Part shown: positions 10,487 through 21,799 of the stretch, piece by piece
Layout of the letters: every line of letters begins with the position of its first letter
Numbering within the stretch: the first letter of the stretch is position 1
Origin: Paratinospora sagittata
Taxonomy: Eukaryota; Streptophyta; Magnoliopsida; Ranunculales; Menispermaceae
Length of the DNA stretch: 64,000 nucleotides
Direction of reading: 5' to 3'
Assembly (NCBI GenBank): GCA_035771175.1
Contig: CM069597.1
Coordinates: 9,149,001 to 9,213,000 of the forward strand
The notes under the pieces: model-generated
Seen by the model: the letters and a program-made list of their open reading frames with translations, nothing else
Databases searched by the model: none
What the model was told of the DNA's origin: nothing
Translations under genes and position numbers: made by a program

Positions 10487-12282
10487 TGTAGCGCCCGTAC
10501 CTTTAGATGATGTCATTTTGACCAATAGTTTACCCATAGAGTACCCCTATACGTATACGTATGCGTATTTAATGCTTGATGCGCGTAGGTTCGAGTGTAT
10601 TTGCAAGATTTTAGGTCATAGAGAGTGCGCATGAAGTTTCGGAACCATCGGAGACCCATTCGAAGTTGAAACTTGTTGAAAACGGTGATTTGGATCCAGT
10701 GGAGCCCGCTTCATAGAGGAAGAAATTTCTGTCACCAATTACATCAATGACTTGATATCCTAGATCCGTGGTCCGATTGAGCTAAAATTTTGTCTGCTTA
10801 TTCTTCTCTGATAGTATTCATTATGAACGGTGAAGATCTTGATCGGAGTTATCTATTGTGAATTATAAGACTCCAAACACTGTTTCACAGATTTGTTGAT
10901 TTTTTTGCGCAGTTTTGATCAAACGGTGTGATCTCACAATCCTACCGTTAGATTGAGCTGAAAATTTACCAGAAGGTTGGTAACTAACTCATAAAAATTG
11001 TGAGTGGTTAAGATGTTAATTTGGGGAGTAGTGTGCAAGAAATTGATTATCTAATTGCAAGTAATTAAAGCAGGAAAATTTGTTTTCTAGCATATTTTTC
11101 TAACTTTCATGTGTGGGCCCAAAAATGCAACAAAACCTCTATATAAGCCATATGAACGTGGTTTTCTTCATTTTTTCACTTTCAAGAGGGCTAGAGAGCT
11201 TGGGAAGGAGATAAAGAAGGAAAGAGGAGAAAAAGGGGTGAAGTTAGAGTCTTTTTTGTGATTTTTGCCCAAAAAACACCCAAGGTAATCATTTCTTTCC
11301 CATTCTTCGTCATTTTTCTTCCTTCTATTACTTTCCTTCATGCATGCAAACTGATTTTTGACCTAGGGTTTCCATGAATCCCAAAATTTTAGGGTCCTTG
11401 ACCTAGGGTTTGCATGTATGGACCATTTTATGCTTGCTTTTCATGTTAATGACCTTCCCTAACCTCAATCAACACCTAAGGGGTGTTTTCCATCTACAAA
11501 TCCCGAAATTTAAGGGAGTGGTGGAAAACCAATATTGGACTTAGGCTTTGATTTTGAGATATGTTAATCTAGATGGAATGGGGAGTCCATAAATGGTAAA
11601 ACCCCCAATTTCTAACAAGAAATTGGTGGGGTTTCATGAATTTGACCTAAACTAAAATTTTAGACCTAGGGTTTACTATTCAAATTGCATGTGAATTATG
11701 ATAAATGCATGGGTAATTGTGGATGTATGGCACTCCAAAGTACTGATTTTGTTTGGTGGAAACTCTAGTGTAGAGAAATTTTGACCTAGGCTATGTAATT
11801 TGGCAATTCTCATGTAACTTGGGGATTTTGACTTAGACTTGGTCAATTAATGAAATTGACTTGATAAATAGTCTAATTGACCAATTGTGATTGAATGTCA
11901 TGTATTCTAGTGGTTGGATCATAGGGATCAACCTATTACATTCAATTGGGCTAATTTTGGGTTAAATTGATATTAAATAGTTAATTTGAGCAATATAGAA
12001 ATTGGCTCATGGGTTGACTATTGTAGAATCTAATTGACTTTTGATTTGGTTTGAACATGGGTTTTTGGCACACTTTATGGCTGATTTTCAGTTTGTGTAA
12101 ACCATGTTATTGTGATGGATTTAAGAAACCTATATAGTCAATTGGGGACTTTGGTGCCTTGGGGTGAATTGTGGTGATTGGAATTGGAATTGGATTGGCT
12201 AGTTCTAGCCAATCAAGAGTGAGTGTTCTTTACTTTTGAATTTCTTTATATGTGGCATTCTATTACTTAAATTGATTTGAAT

Positions 12283-12353
<71 letters not shown>

Positions 12354-13232
12354 TGTTATGCATGTTTTAATATTCTACGAAATATATTTAAACATAGTCA
12401 ATTGGGATGGCAACTTGGCTTGAGGCTCATAGTTGGGGTTCCCTTTTTAGAAATTCTCGTAAGTCTAGCGACGATCCCAGTTGTGTACGTGGCAGAAGAC
12501 TTTATGGCTTGTGTATAGGTACGTTAGCTTAAGCTAATCCTACTTGCTGCAAGACCCCATAAATCCGATTAGAATACGAGTATTGTGTGTCGATCAGGTG
12601 CTATGTATCGCGTACCAGGCCTTTGACCCCTTGCTCATGAGGTGTTAGGATTGCATGTGCATGATTACAAATGATATGCATTGTCTTATTCATGACATGA
12701 TGCATTATGTTAGCATGTATGTAATCTTATTTCATCACCATGATACTTCAAATGTTTTTATGATCTTACCATATTTTTATAAATGCACGTATATTGCCAC
12801 TTGTAATTGACACTTACTGAGCTTATTGTAAATCACACCTCACCTTTTTCTTTTAGGATCTGATAGGAAGGGTAAAGTGAAGACTTGACTGCGGAGCATT
12901 CCTTGGGTTTCGTTGATGTAGGTGTTATACATTTTTCTTTTGTATTTTGATATTATGTACATGATAACACCTAGTATATGTATATTTAACACATAATTAG
13001 AATGTGTTGGGTTTTGTATACCTTGTGGACTTTAAGAAATTTTATTTTTGGTAAGTTGGAGATTTATTATGTTTATTTCATTGTTGATTATATTTAGATA
13101 GATGCTTGATAGGATTGTGTTTCATTTTGGGATTCGTGTTATATTAGGCTGATGGAACGCCAGGTACACTGATGGAGGGTATACTCGGGGGTTTCGTGCC
13201 GGTCATGACTTTACGTATAGTGGGTCGTGACA
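10487..13232 (+). mobile_element. 2.75-kb solo LTR of family C, TSD CACAT
   Basis: It starts TGTAGCGCCCGTACC and ends GGGTCGTGACA, flanked by identical CACAT (10,482-10,486 and 13,233-13,237). It is collinear with the minus-strand LTR at 50,282-53,082 along its length, for example the TACGTATACGTATGCGTATT tract, GATTTGGATCCAGTGGAGC, and the CGGGGG..GCCGGTCATGAC end. So it belongs to that Tekay-like family. No internal domain remains. A (TA)n run is inside it. Confidence 0.9.
12284..12351 (+). repeat. (TA)n microsatellite
   Basis: About 68 bp of uninterrupted TA inside the solo LTR. The corresponding place in the 50,282-53,082 copy (near 51,180) lacks it, so it expanded in this copy. Confidence 0.95.
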
Positions 13233-13237
13233 CACAT

Positions 13238-15015
13238 ATTTATATACACACCTAAAAGCCATCAAAGACAAATAAAACACATGGATGCAAGAAATTAATA
13301 TGTTAAGAAAAAATATAATACTTAAAGGAAACTTGTAAGAGAATAATTACTTAAAGAAAAGTAAAATGAACAATAAATTGTAATAATCTAAAACACTCAT
13401 GACTACTCACAACATTAATAAATTTCATTATATTTTATTAAAATATAAAATTAATAAATCAAGACCCTCTCTTAGAAATTACTATACTTACCGAAAACTT
13501 CTTCAATACAATCCGATTTCAAGCTCTCGTTTCATTATTTATTTAAGTAAAATAATATGAGAATGCTTCGAAAAAATAAAATAAAATAAATGAGAATGTG
13601 ATATATGGGTAAACTATTGTAACATCAAATGGAAGACAAAAAAAAATGTGAACAACACCTCATATCATATCTCATTATACCCAAAAAAAAAAATAGAAAA
13701 AAAAAATGCACAAACATCTGAAATTCATACAGATACAAATGTAATATGATATCAAAACAAAACAAAGTCAAAAAAAAAAAAAGATAGAAAAAAGTCAAAA
13801 AAAGATGGAAAACAAATAAAACAAAGCTACATCAAAACAAAGCCAAAAAAAAAGATAGAAAAAATAAAAATAAAATAAAAACGCACAAACAGACTACAAA
13901 ATGACGTCAAAGATTAATGCTCCAAAAATCAGAAAGCCAAAAAAAAATATAAAAAAAAAATGCACAAACATCTGATATCAAAACAAAGCCAACAACACAT
14001 CTCATTAAAAGCCAAAAAAAAAAAAAGATAGAGAAAAAAAAAATGCACAAACAGAGTAGAGGGCAAAATAACATTAGAAATTTCATATAGTCTTTCATGG
14101 ATGCTCCAAAAATCAGTAACCAAGAATAAATATATGATGATGACCTTTCATGGATGCTCTAGAAAAAAAAAAAAAAAAAAAAAAAGAAGCTAAAAATGGC
14201 GTTAAAAATCACAAATTGACATGAAAAAAACCAGTTCTTATTTTTTATTGAGTATTTCTTGTTCTTATGCTCTTCATAGTAGCTATAACCATGACCTCAC
14301 TGTTTCTTATTCTTCTTCTCTAAATGAATGAAAATCAGGGAATGAAAATCTTACGAAAAAATAAAATAAAATCTAGCTTCGAATCTCTCCGCTCTCTCAA
14401 GTTCTAGAAATGAAACATTAAAACATTGAAACATAATATGGCGCAAATACAAAGAAAAGGGTTTTACCTCCACGTCGGCGAGCTATTCCCCTTGACACCG
14501 GTGAGCTATTCCCCTTGACGCCGACGAGCTCTTCTCTTTCACACTGTACAAGTAACGGTGCAAGAAAAATGGTGAAACAATAAAAAATAGAACAGTAAAA
14601 AGAGAACAGAGAAAGATTTAGGACAAAAGTAAAAAGTGAAAATAGGGTAAGTAAAAAAAAAGGAGGGAAAGATTTGGCGGTGGCATAAAACATTGGAATT
14701 AATTTACTCAAAAAAAAAAAATTGGAGTTTTTTTTCGCCCTTTTCTGGGAAGACACATTTTGTCGTCTTTTTTTTGTTCCTAAACAATATGTTCAGCGAG
14801 AAAATTTTGGTCGTTGTTGCCGTGGTAGCGAAACATCAATTTTTCGCAACCAAACTATTTACTTTAATGACGAAACTAAATTCATCCCTAATTGTTTCGT
14901 CTCTTATTAACATTTGCGGCCGCATCATAACTTTCGTCGCCATATGTTATATTTGGCGACAAAAATAAGATCGTTGCTAAAACTTTTGTCGCCAAATCTC
15001 TATTCTCTTGTAGTG
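13238..15015 (-). mobile_element. CACTA 5' terminal region and terminus
   Basis: On the minus strand the right end reads CACTACAAGAGAATAGAG (from 15,015), the typical CACTA terminus, followed by subterminal motifs in both directions (GGCGACAAAA and TTTTGTCGCC at 14,936-14,995). Next come A-rich repeats with ATGCACAAACATCTGA at 13,707, 13,959 and similar places, and a 27-bp repeat (GAGCTATTCCCCTTGAC) near 14,480-14,520. With the transposase remains at 8,900-9,964 this forms one minus-strand element; its other terminus was not found. No gene in this stretch. Confidence 0.7.
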
Positions 15016-15347
15016 ATCGTATACAATATTTTTAAATATAATTTCATGGTATATATGGAATTTTTTCCAAGCTATGTAAAACAAATTACACTTTAGCATT
15101 TTTCAACTAAGTTGTTTGTCAAAACTTAAATCCTAATCTTCAATAATTTGCTCAGGGTAAATCAAATTTGACAATCCAATTCAGACCTTTGTTGTTCCCA
15201 AACTCAATCCTAAACTTTTTAGTAATAATATTCAAACACCTTTTAATTTGCCACACTTATTGTTCACTTGCACTAAATCATCATTACTAAAACTGAGATT
15301 TCTTGCAAAACATGCAAGTTCAAAGGATGCTGACACTAAAGATAGGA

Positions 15348-15478
15348 AAACTTCAATTAGAATATTCATTGTACTAAAATGTAGAAAAAATCCCCCAACA
15401 AAACGTAGAAAAGGATTGAAACTTCAATTAGAATATTCATTGTTAAAAAGATCCCCATCAAAACTCAAAATGCCGAAT
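15348..15478 (+). repeat. 71-bp direct repeat
   Basis: ACTTCAATTAGAATATTCAT occurs at about 15,350 and 15,421, with related text after each copy. The flanking 15,016-15,503 holds no gene that I can see. Confidence 0.6.
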
Positions 15479-15517
15479 TAACAAGAATATGCCTTCAAAA
15501 AGAACATATACTATTTT

Positions 15518-15784
15518 TTTTTTTTTAGTGCTGACATAAGTTCAAAGGATGCTGACACTGGAGCCAGAGGAAGTCGAGACCCCTCAGTAGGACCAAAAAA
15601 CGAGCACAACAACGAATGACATAAGGGGCCTAGATGGAGACTATGCAAACCAACTATCATGGTCTCACTTCTATTTTTACTGGGGGAGGGAAAACGCTCA
15701 CTAATTTGTAAGGGGAGAGAATCAAACTCTCGACTTTGAGTGAAGGAGTTTGGATGCACACCGTTGGAGCTACCCAACGTTTGC
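15518..15784 (-). mobile_element. tRNA-derived SINE, 14-bp TSD
   Basis: On the minus strand the element starts GCAAACGTTGGGTAGCTCC, with an A-box-like TAGCTCCAACGGT and a B-box-like GAGAGTTTGATTCTC about 35 bp later. It runs about 250 bp and ends in an A tract (plus-strand T run near 15,515-15,526). It is bounded by a perfect 14-bp target duplication ACATATACTATTTT (15,504-15,517 and 15,785-15,798). The internal RNA polymerase III boxes, A tail and long duplication together identify a SINE. It depends on a LINE for movement. Confidence 0.9.
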
Positions 15785-15798
15785 ACATATACTATTTT

Positions 15799-16484
15799 AA
15801 ACTATGTAAAATAAGGACAAAATAATATTTATACTCCTCTATACGATTTTGAAGGAGAACTCAAACATATGGATATATAAGAGAATAAGAGTATAAGAGA
15901 AGGAATCTCAATTTATTCTTTCATTCTTTATTACTCTATACTTTTTGAATATCCGTTTATTCTTCTATTTCTTTGTCTCCTTGTTCGTTTCGGATTGCGA
16001 AGGCCCCCTCAACTTTCTCAGTCAAACTCATGCATACTGATGAAGCCGTCTCGCTCTTTCAACATTAACGGAGTCGAGTCGACGAATATTATTGATCGAA
16101 CAGCTTACTCAATATTAATTCCCGTTGCAGAAAGCACAACATGCAAGCTGAATCATTTACAAATGGTACCGAATTAAAGAAGACGACAATATAAAGATAC
16201 ATATAGACGAAGAAAACTAAGAGTACTTTACCTCATCCCTTGGGTTAACCGAAAAGCACAGAAAAAATAACACATTAATTTCAACCTTATACATACATAT
16301 ATATATTAAGATAATGATTAAAGGGATGAATCAAAAAGAAATTAATTAATAATAATAGACTTGTCTAATGACAAAAAGCTACGTCAACCTTTTAACCTCA
16401 TGTAGAGATGTGTATAAAAGAGCCTTTAATCATTGAGGAGGTTAAAAGGTAAGTCGTGCATGAGAAAGAAATTAAGAAGGGAAA
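15799..16484 (+). promoter_or_regulatory. Promoter region of the 680-aa gene
   Basis: A TATA box (TATAAAAG, 16,413-16,420) lies 65 bp before the ATG at 16,485, predicting a short leader of about 35 bases. A perfect 13-bp inverted repeat, ACCTTTTAACCTC (16,387-16,399) and GAGGTTAAAAGGT (16,438-16,450), brackets the TATA box. The rest (15,799-16,380) is AT-rich with no gene seen. Confidence 0.65.
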
Positions 16485-18527
16485 ATGGGAAGTAATGTGT
16501 GCGGGAATGGATCGGCGTTGATTAATACAGACAAATATTCTAATCCCGTGCCTGTTATAGGCTTGTATATAGCAGCAGCAACTTTGGTATGCCTCTTACT
16601 CATGATCTCTGATATTTTGGTTGGTTTTCATCGTAAGAAGTCGTGGTTGCCTTGTCGATTTTTCTCGCTCAATTCAATTACATTGACGCTTCTTTCAATC
16701 GCCACGAAGATCACGGTGGATCTCACCACTCCATTGCTTTGTGATCTTGACCAATTATCTAAGCTGACTGGCACTTCATTGATATGCATTTCAATGGGTT
16801 TTCTTATGCCTTCTCTTGGGACTAATAGGAAATCAGAATGCTTAACAAACATGGGTGCGTTGAGCATATTCGTCGTCACTGTTATTGTCAACATCTGCAT
16901 ACAAATGTACACCAGGGTGATCTTTTTGTTTCGTGTAGAACATGTTATAATCTTGTGTTGCATGGTGGTATTGCTAATATTGTTGTGGTTTTCTGCTTTT
17001 GACACCAGTAGCATAAAGAAGGATTCAATTGATCGTAATAAAAGCTTCCTTACAAAGGGTCCACAAAGCATGCTAAAAAGATTAGAGTTGTGCTACTTGT
17101 ATGGTTATGATTCTAATCCTCAATTTGCACTTTGTAGACACCCAAATTCCTTTCTTGTGGGCTCCTTTTGCATATTCTGTTTAGTTGTGGTAGGGCAAGC
17201 GACAATTCGTTCAGAGCTTTTTAAACATGATTCTGTTTATAAATGGTCAATGATGATGATAGTCTTAACCCAAATTGCCACTATTCTAGTAGGATGTTTG
17301 GGTGTAAATTTAAGATGGCTTAGTCTGGGATGCCATATTAACATGAATTTGGCTGGAAGTTTCATGAATGATGAAGAAAGAAATGCTCACCTAAATCCAT
17401 TCTTTGATAGGACTTCAGAGTTCAGTTGGTACTTAATCTTCAAGGTTCTAGTCTTTTTTCTAGTACTGCCAATTCAGTTATCAGTTTTCCTTCCTCTCCT
17501 ATTGGTGTGCAAAATTCATAAATGCATGAGAAAGAAAAATTCAACTTGGTGTGGTTTGTTCAAGCCTAAGGAAGTTGACGACGAAGGAATTGATATAAAA
17601 GAATTCAAGGATTTGATTCATAAAGGTGAGATGGGACTGGAAGAATGGACATTGAGGAAAGGCTTGGAGGACATGAAGAAATGGATAGAGGAAAATAAAA
17701 TTGATACTCCAAATTACCTCATTAAGCTCTTATCATCAAAAGTTCCAACGTCGCCAAACTCAGCTTACATTAACAAGCTCAAAGATCTCTTGGATTCAAA
17801 TGAAGGATATGAAATCTCCTCTCTTTCTCTTGTACTTGTTGCGCGAATCGCAATTGTTTCAATACCATCCACTCTCAGTGGCTCTTTGACGAGAAGCTTA
17901 GATGAGGTCTTTGAAATTATTTGTTTTATCGACAGTAGAATAAATTTCACAAGCTTGAAGAACAAGAAGAAATGCAAGGTTGCTAAAACAGTATGGATCC
18001 CTGAAAATTCTCATCACCGCGGTCTATTTACAATACCTCGAAAGGGAACGCGTCAATCTCAATTGAACTTAAACCAAGCTATTGGCATCATCAGAGAATT
18101 AAAAAATGAACTACGATCCGACTTTGTGTCAAACGAACTACGTATCATCATAAATTTCATTGATTCTCGAGTTTATGGATCAATTGAAGAGTTGTACACT
18201 TTCATAGAACAACTATTTATCGATATGTTGAATGCATTTCTCTCCCGGCTGCCAAATGCTATATTCAAAGAAATCATTGAGAGCCTTCCTGAAGAGTTTG
18301 AAGAAAGAGTAAGGCATGCAATGAGAGTTTTGTGCAAAGCTGAATCACTAGATGTCCATGTTCAATGGTCATTTCCAGCTGGAAGCAATATTACTTCTTT
18401 GATCAAGAATAGAGCTTTCATTATAAACAATGAGGAGACTAGCACACGGCTTGAATGTAACTTCACTGCAGCCATTGGCTCATGTATGTGTATCGAAGAT
18501 GTTAGCTGCAACGCCTCAGCGTTTTGA
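16485..18527 (+). CDS. Multi-pass membrane protein of unknown function (680 aa)
   Basis: A single intact exon of 680 codons. The start at 16,485 fits the TATA box 65 bp upstream. The N-terminal half is strongly hydrophobic, with about seven or eight likely membrane spans: near residues 24-46, 60-80, 97-112, 122-147, 150-170, 222-240, 255-275 and 317-345. The remaining 335 residues are mostly soluble, with a charged stretch (residues 365-410) and helical text, ending in Cys-rich VSCNASAF. It resembles a family of uncharacterised plant proteins starting MGSN.CGNGSALINTDKYS, which I know only by that pattern; I know no established function. No transporter, kinase or receptor motif is apparent. 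The frame has no break over 2 kb, so it is probably functional. Confidence 0.85.
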   Translation: MGSNVCGNGSALINTDKYSNPVPVIGLYIAAATLVCLLLMISDILVGFHRKKSWLPCRFFSLNSITLTLLSIATKITVDLTTPLLCDLDQLSKLTGTSLICISMGFLMPSLGTNRKSECLTNMGALSIFVVTVIVNICIQMYTRVIFLFRVEHVIILCCMVVLLILLWFSAFDTSSIKKDSIDRNKSFLTKGPQSMLKRLELCYLYGYDSNPQFALCRHPNSFLVGSFCIFCLVVVGQATIRSELFKHDSVYKWSMMMIVLTQIATILVGCLGVNLRWLSLGCHINMNLAGSFMNDEERNAHLNPFFDRTSEFSWYLIFKVLVFFLVLPIQLSVFLPLLLVCKIHKCMRKKNSTWCGLFKPKEVDDEGIDIKEFKDLIHKGEMGLEEWTLRKGLEDMKKWIEENKIDTPNYLIKLLSSKVPTSPNSAYINKLKDLLDSNEGYEISSLSLVLVARIAIVSIPSTLSGSLTRSLDEVFEIICFIDSRINFTSLKNKKKCKVAKTVWIPENSHHRGLFTIPRKGTRQSQLNLNQAIGIIRELKNELRSDFVSNELRIIINFIDSRVYGSIEELYTFIEQLFIDMLNAFLSRLPNAIFKEIIESLPEEFEERVRHAMRVLCKAESLDVHVQWSFPAGSNITSLIKNRAFIINNEETSTRLECNFTAAIGSCMCIEDVSCNASAF

Positions 18528-18837
18528 AGGAAAAATAACTCAAAAGGGTCATAAAACACAATAGCTCTTGGGCTGCTTCCTTGGGCAATGAAACTAGCAA
18601 GGTATACATGTACTTTCTTTTTTTTTTTTTTTTGGTCATATGTATATACTTGAAACTTGTAATATCTTGAGGAAATTATCGGATGTTTTACTATGATTTC
18701 TTATTTTTTTTCTTCACGAATTTGCATCTCTTGAGATTAGTTACGACTAACCTTACTCAACAATCGTATACAATGAAAGACAATATTTGTATAATTGTTG
18801 GATTTGAGATAACCTTACTTTGACATACATGTAAGTA
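18528..18837 (+). other. 3' flank of the 680-aa gene
   Basis: AT-rich 3' UTR and flank with a T run at 18,618-18,634. Nothing else seen. Confidence 0.5.
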
Positions 18838-19005
18838 GGGATGGCAATTTGACCCGGGGCCCATGGGTTCGGCCCGACTCAATCAAAATAGTCTAACCCA
18901 ATTGTTATATTGGTCGGCCTCACCCAGCCTGGTCCCAAAACTTATTGGATGGGTCCAGGATTACATAACTAAACCTGGCCCGGACTACGAACCCAATGGT
19001 CGATC
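18838..19005 (+). mobile_element. hAT-like terminal fragment
   Basis: The text GTAGGGATGGCAATTTGACCC followed by GGGTTCGGCCC and later CCTGGCCCGGAC is of the kind found at the ends of plant hAT-type MITEs. The other end is not seen; it passes into a retroelement fragment near 19,005. Confidence 0.4.
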
Positions 19006-19009
19006 CTGT

Positions 19010-19480
19010 GCTGGCTATCAGGTTGGATGCCTGCAAGACTTTGTTGAACAGGCTGTCAAGGAGGGGTTTGCCGACAACCTGATAGTGAGCGCTACTCATG
19101 CTGTAGGGGTATGTTCCTTCTTTTCTTCTTTCTTTCTCCTCCCTCTCTTTTCTTTTTACATTGCATTGCACTTTGCTTATTTATTCCTTTCACCTCAATG
19201 CATTGCCCCTTGGGTCGTTGTGAACGCCATGATCACCTTGAAGCAGGTCGAGCAGGCGATAGCTCGCAACCAAGCAGACTATTCACAGAAAGATGTCGAG
19301 ATTGCCGAGCTGAAGTGCAAGGTGGCAGATTACGGGAGGGAGATGACTGTCAAAGAAGAGGAGTAATAACATGTTCTTTTAAACCGGTAGAATAAGGAGA
19401 TTAAGGTCCTCAAGGACAATTTGGATGTGAAGAACACTGAGGTGCACAACGAGACAGAGAGAGTGGAGCACAAGGCCGTG
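19010..19480 (+). pseudogene. Fragment resembling a Tat antisense ORF
   Basis: Two peptide blocks, GCLQDFVEQAVKEGFADNL (about 19,028-19,085) and VNAMITLKQVEQAIARNQAD then KDVEIAELKCKVADY (19,220-19,335), are separated by an intron-like stretch starting GTATGTTCC and rich in pyrimidines. A Lys/Glu coiled-coil-like text (EIKVLKDNLDVKNTEVHNE) follows two stops. The pattern resembles the C-terminal coiled-coil part of the antisense genes at 41,219-43,373 and 53,087-53,868, but direct identity is low, so the assignment is tentative. Confidence 0.4.
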
Positions 19481-21635
19481 TTTGAATATCATGAATCCTC
19501 AGAGTTTTCATGAAATAAAAAAAATTAGCCTGAAGTATTGAAAATTATATCAGCAGAGCATTAATTAAGAAGGTGATAAGTGAGGCAGTTTGAGGGAAAA
19601 TTAAGGGGTGGCATAGAATGAGTAAGAAGGCATTAGGTTTGTTGGGTGGGTAAGGAGCTTTAACGAAGGAACATCACATGTTGTGTCTCTTCATTAATTC
19701 TTTCGTCATTGTTTCTTACTCTTTAGTGCACCCCCTCGTGGGGCGTATCCAAATCTAAATCGTCAAAGTTTTGAGCGCAAGGCCGTGTTTGTATATGAAA
19801 AAATGACATTAAATTTATAGTAAAAATTTTCATGAAATAAAACAATTTAAATATTTAATTCTCCCGGAAACTTAATAAGAAAAACAAACTTTTTTCAATA
19901 AATAAAAAAAACACTCAAGATTCACAATTAATTGCTTTTTTTTGTGAAATGAAATAAATAAAAAAATATCAATTTTTGAGTAAAAACTTTTATAAACTAG
20001 GACAATTAAAAGTATTAATCTCCTTTGCCACATAAAAAAAAAATTAATTAAAAAACAATGAGAAGATTGTATTACAAAAAAAGTAAACTAATTGAATGAG
20101 ATATTGAAGATTACCTTTCGACCCGATGGATTGCATTTATTTGTCGTCGGTCGCTACTCGCTATTGCTGGATACCTCGTATTAGATTTGTTCTCTAATAA
20201 CAATTCTTTTTAATCTAAACCTAATGTTAAAATCAAATAATGAGACGAAAAAATGTTGTGAGAAATTTTTTTTTTTTTTTACCTAAAAGCAATATTGAAA
20301 TCAAATAATAAGGGAAAAAGATGACTAATGGCATGTTATTAACCAATGGATCAAACTGGCATTAATGGCGGCGTGCTGCAACTGACACAAGCCTTTTACG
20401 CCCTTTTCTTCAAGCCGTCATTAATGACTGACACAAGTCTTTTATTTTTTCTTTAGTTTTTCCCAAATTGCTATCCCGTTTTCTATGTTTCTGTTTTGAC
20501 CTGAATTGACAATATGATGTGACGTTATTTCTCGTGGGATGGGTTGTAAAAATATTTTCTTTTTATTAAGATCTAGGTGTCGAGTATAAGTTTTGGCGTT
20601 ATTTATTTATTTTATTGGAGGAGTCGTTCAAACGTTTTTATTATATTCAAATTTTAAAAAAGTAGTAGCACCTAAAATAAAAAAAATACCTCTCAAATAT
20701 AAAAAAAATTGATATAAAAATAAATAAAAAAACATTTTATTTTATTTTATTATTTTTTTTGATAATCTTGATATTTGGATCAACATCAACTAAGAGTGCG
20801 TTTTAACAGACCCTATAATGTACAGACGCATACCCTGCGCCACATGCTACCGGTGCAAAGTATTTAAATTTTCTTTTTAAGTTTTTTCTTTTTTTTTTTA
20901 ACTTTTTTTAAGACTTTTGGTAAAGATTATTTATTTATTCTACCTTTTTTTCTCCATGGCCTCTGCATTATTTTTTTTACTTCTTTGCTTTTCGTGGACT
21001 TTATTTAATATTAAGATTTAATAGTAATTTTATTAATTTAATATTTTGAAATTTTAATTTTATAATATATTTATTTATTTAATATTATTAAAATTAAAAA
21101 TATTCTTATTTGAATACCCAACCAAATGCAGTAATAATATTCTTCAGAAAATTGTTTAAATTTTTATGTACAACCAAATATTTTGATGTAATGTTCTTAT
21201 CATCGTATTTCTTAAATCTTTTTCAAAAATTTTAATTCTCATTTTCATTGTGAAGTTTTTACATACCAAATATGCATGAACAGCATGTGAGTTGGCCTCT
21301 CATACATTAGATTGGAGTACTTTAAGAAAAAATTGAACCAAAATAGTTTAAAAAAATGATGAAAAGAAAAATAGTGCAAAGGCTCTCTGTCCGTACAATG
21401 TGGCGTGGTGTCTCATCATTTTTTTTATTTTTTTATTTTTTAAATAATGAAAGTTTGTGTAAGAGCTGCGTCACACAAAATCTCATAGAGTTTTAAATTT
21501 TAATAATATCAAATAAATATTATAAAAATAATTAAAAATTAATATTACTCTCATTAAAATTACTATTGAATTTAACAATATTAAAATAAGTTTCATGAAA
21601 AAACAAGTAAAAAAAACATCAGGTAATAAAATATA
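19481..21635. other. Gene-free AT-rich stretch with MITE-like pieces
   Basis: No gene is supported. GGCCGTGTTTGAATAT near 19,474 and GGCCGTGTTTGTATAT near 19,784 are two related starts, each followed by TTTTCATGAAATAAAA, and look like ends of Tourist-type MITEs. CGCATACCCTGCGCCAC near 20,830 is almost the reverse complement of text upstream of the AAP promoter (26,707-26,727). Confidence 0.45.
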
Positions 21636-21799
21636 AACAGCTCAGCAACTTCCAGCCTTAATTACAAATTACTAATTAACTAAGTCACTAATGATAAATT
21701 AGCTAGCTAAAACTAACTAACACATATATGTACATCCCCCCTTAAGTTGGAGCTTGGTAGAAATCATGCAAGCCCAACTTGGACAATAAGAAAGAGAAA

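Noticed and set aside
12282..12518. 78-aa frame over the TA run
   Set aside because: The Ile-Tyr repeat is only a translation of the microsatellite.
14418..14968. Phe-rich frames near the CACTA end
   Set aside because: They arise from A- and T-runs in the terminal region of the CACTA element.
16628..17071. 147-aa minus-strand frame inside the 680-aa gene
   Set aside because: It lies fully within the plus-strand gene in another frame and shows no family text, so it is a shadow.
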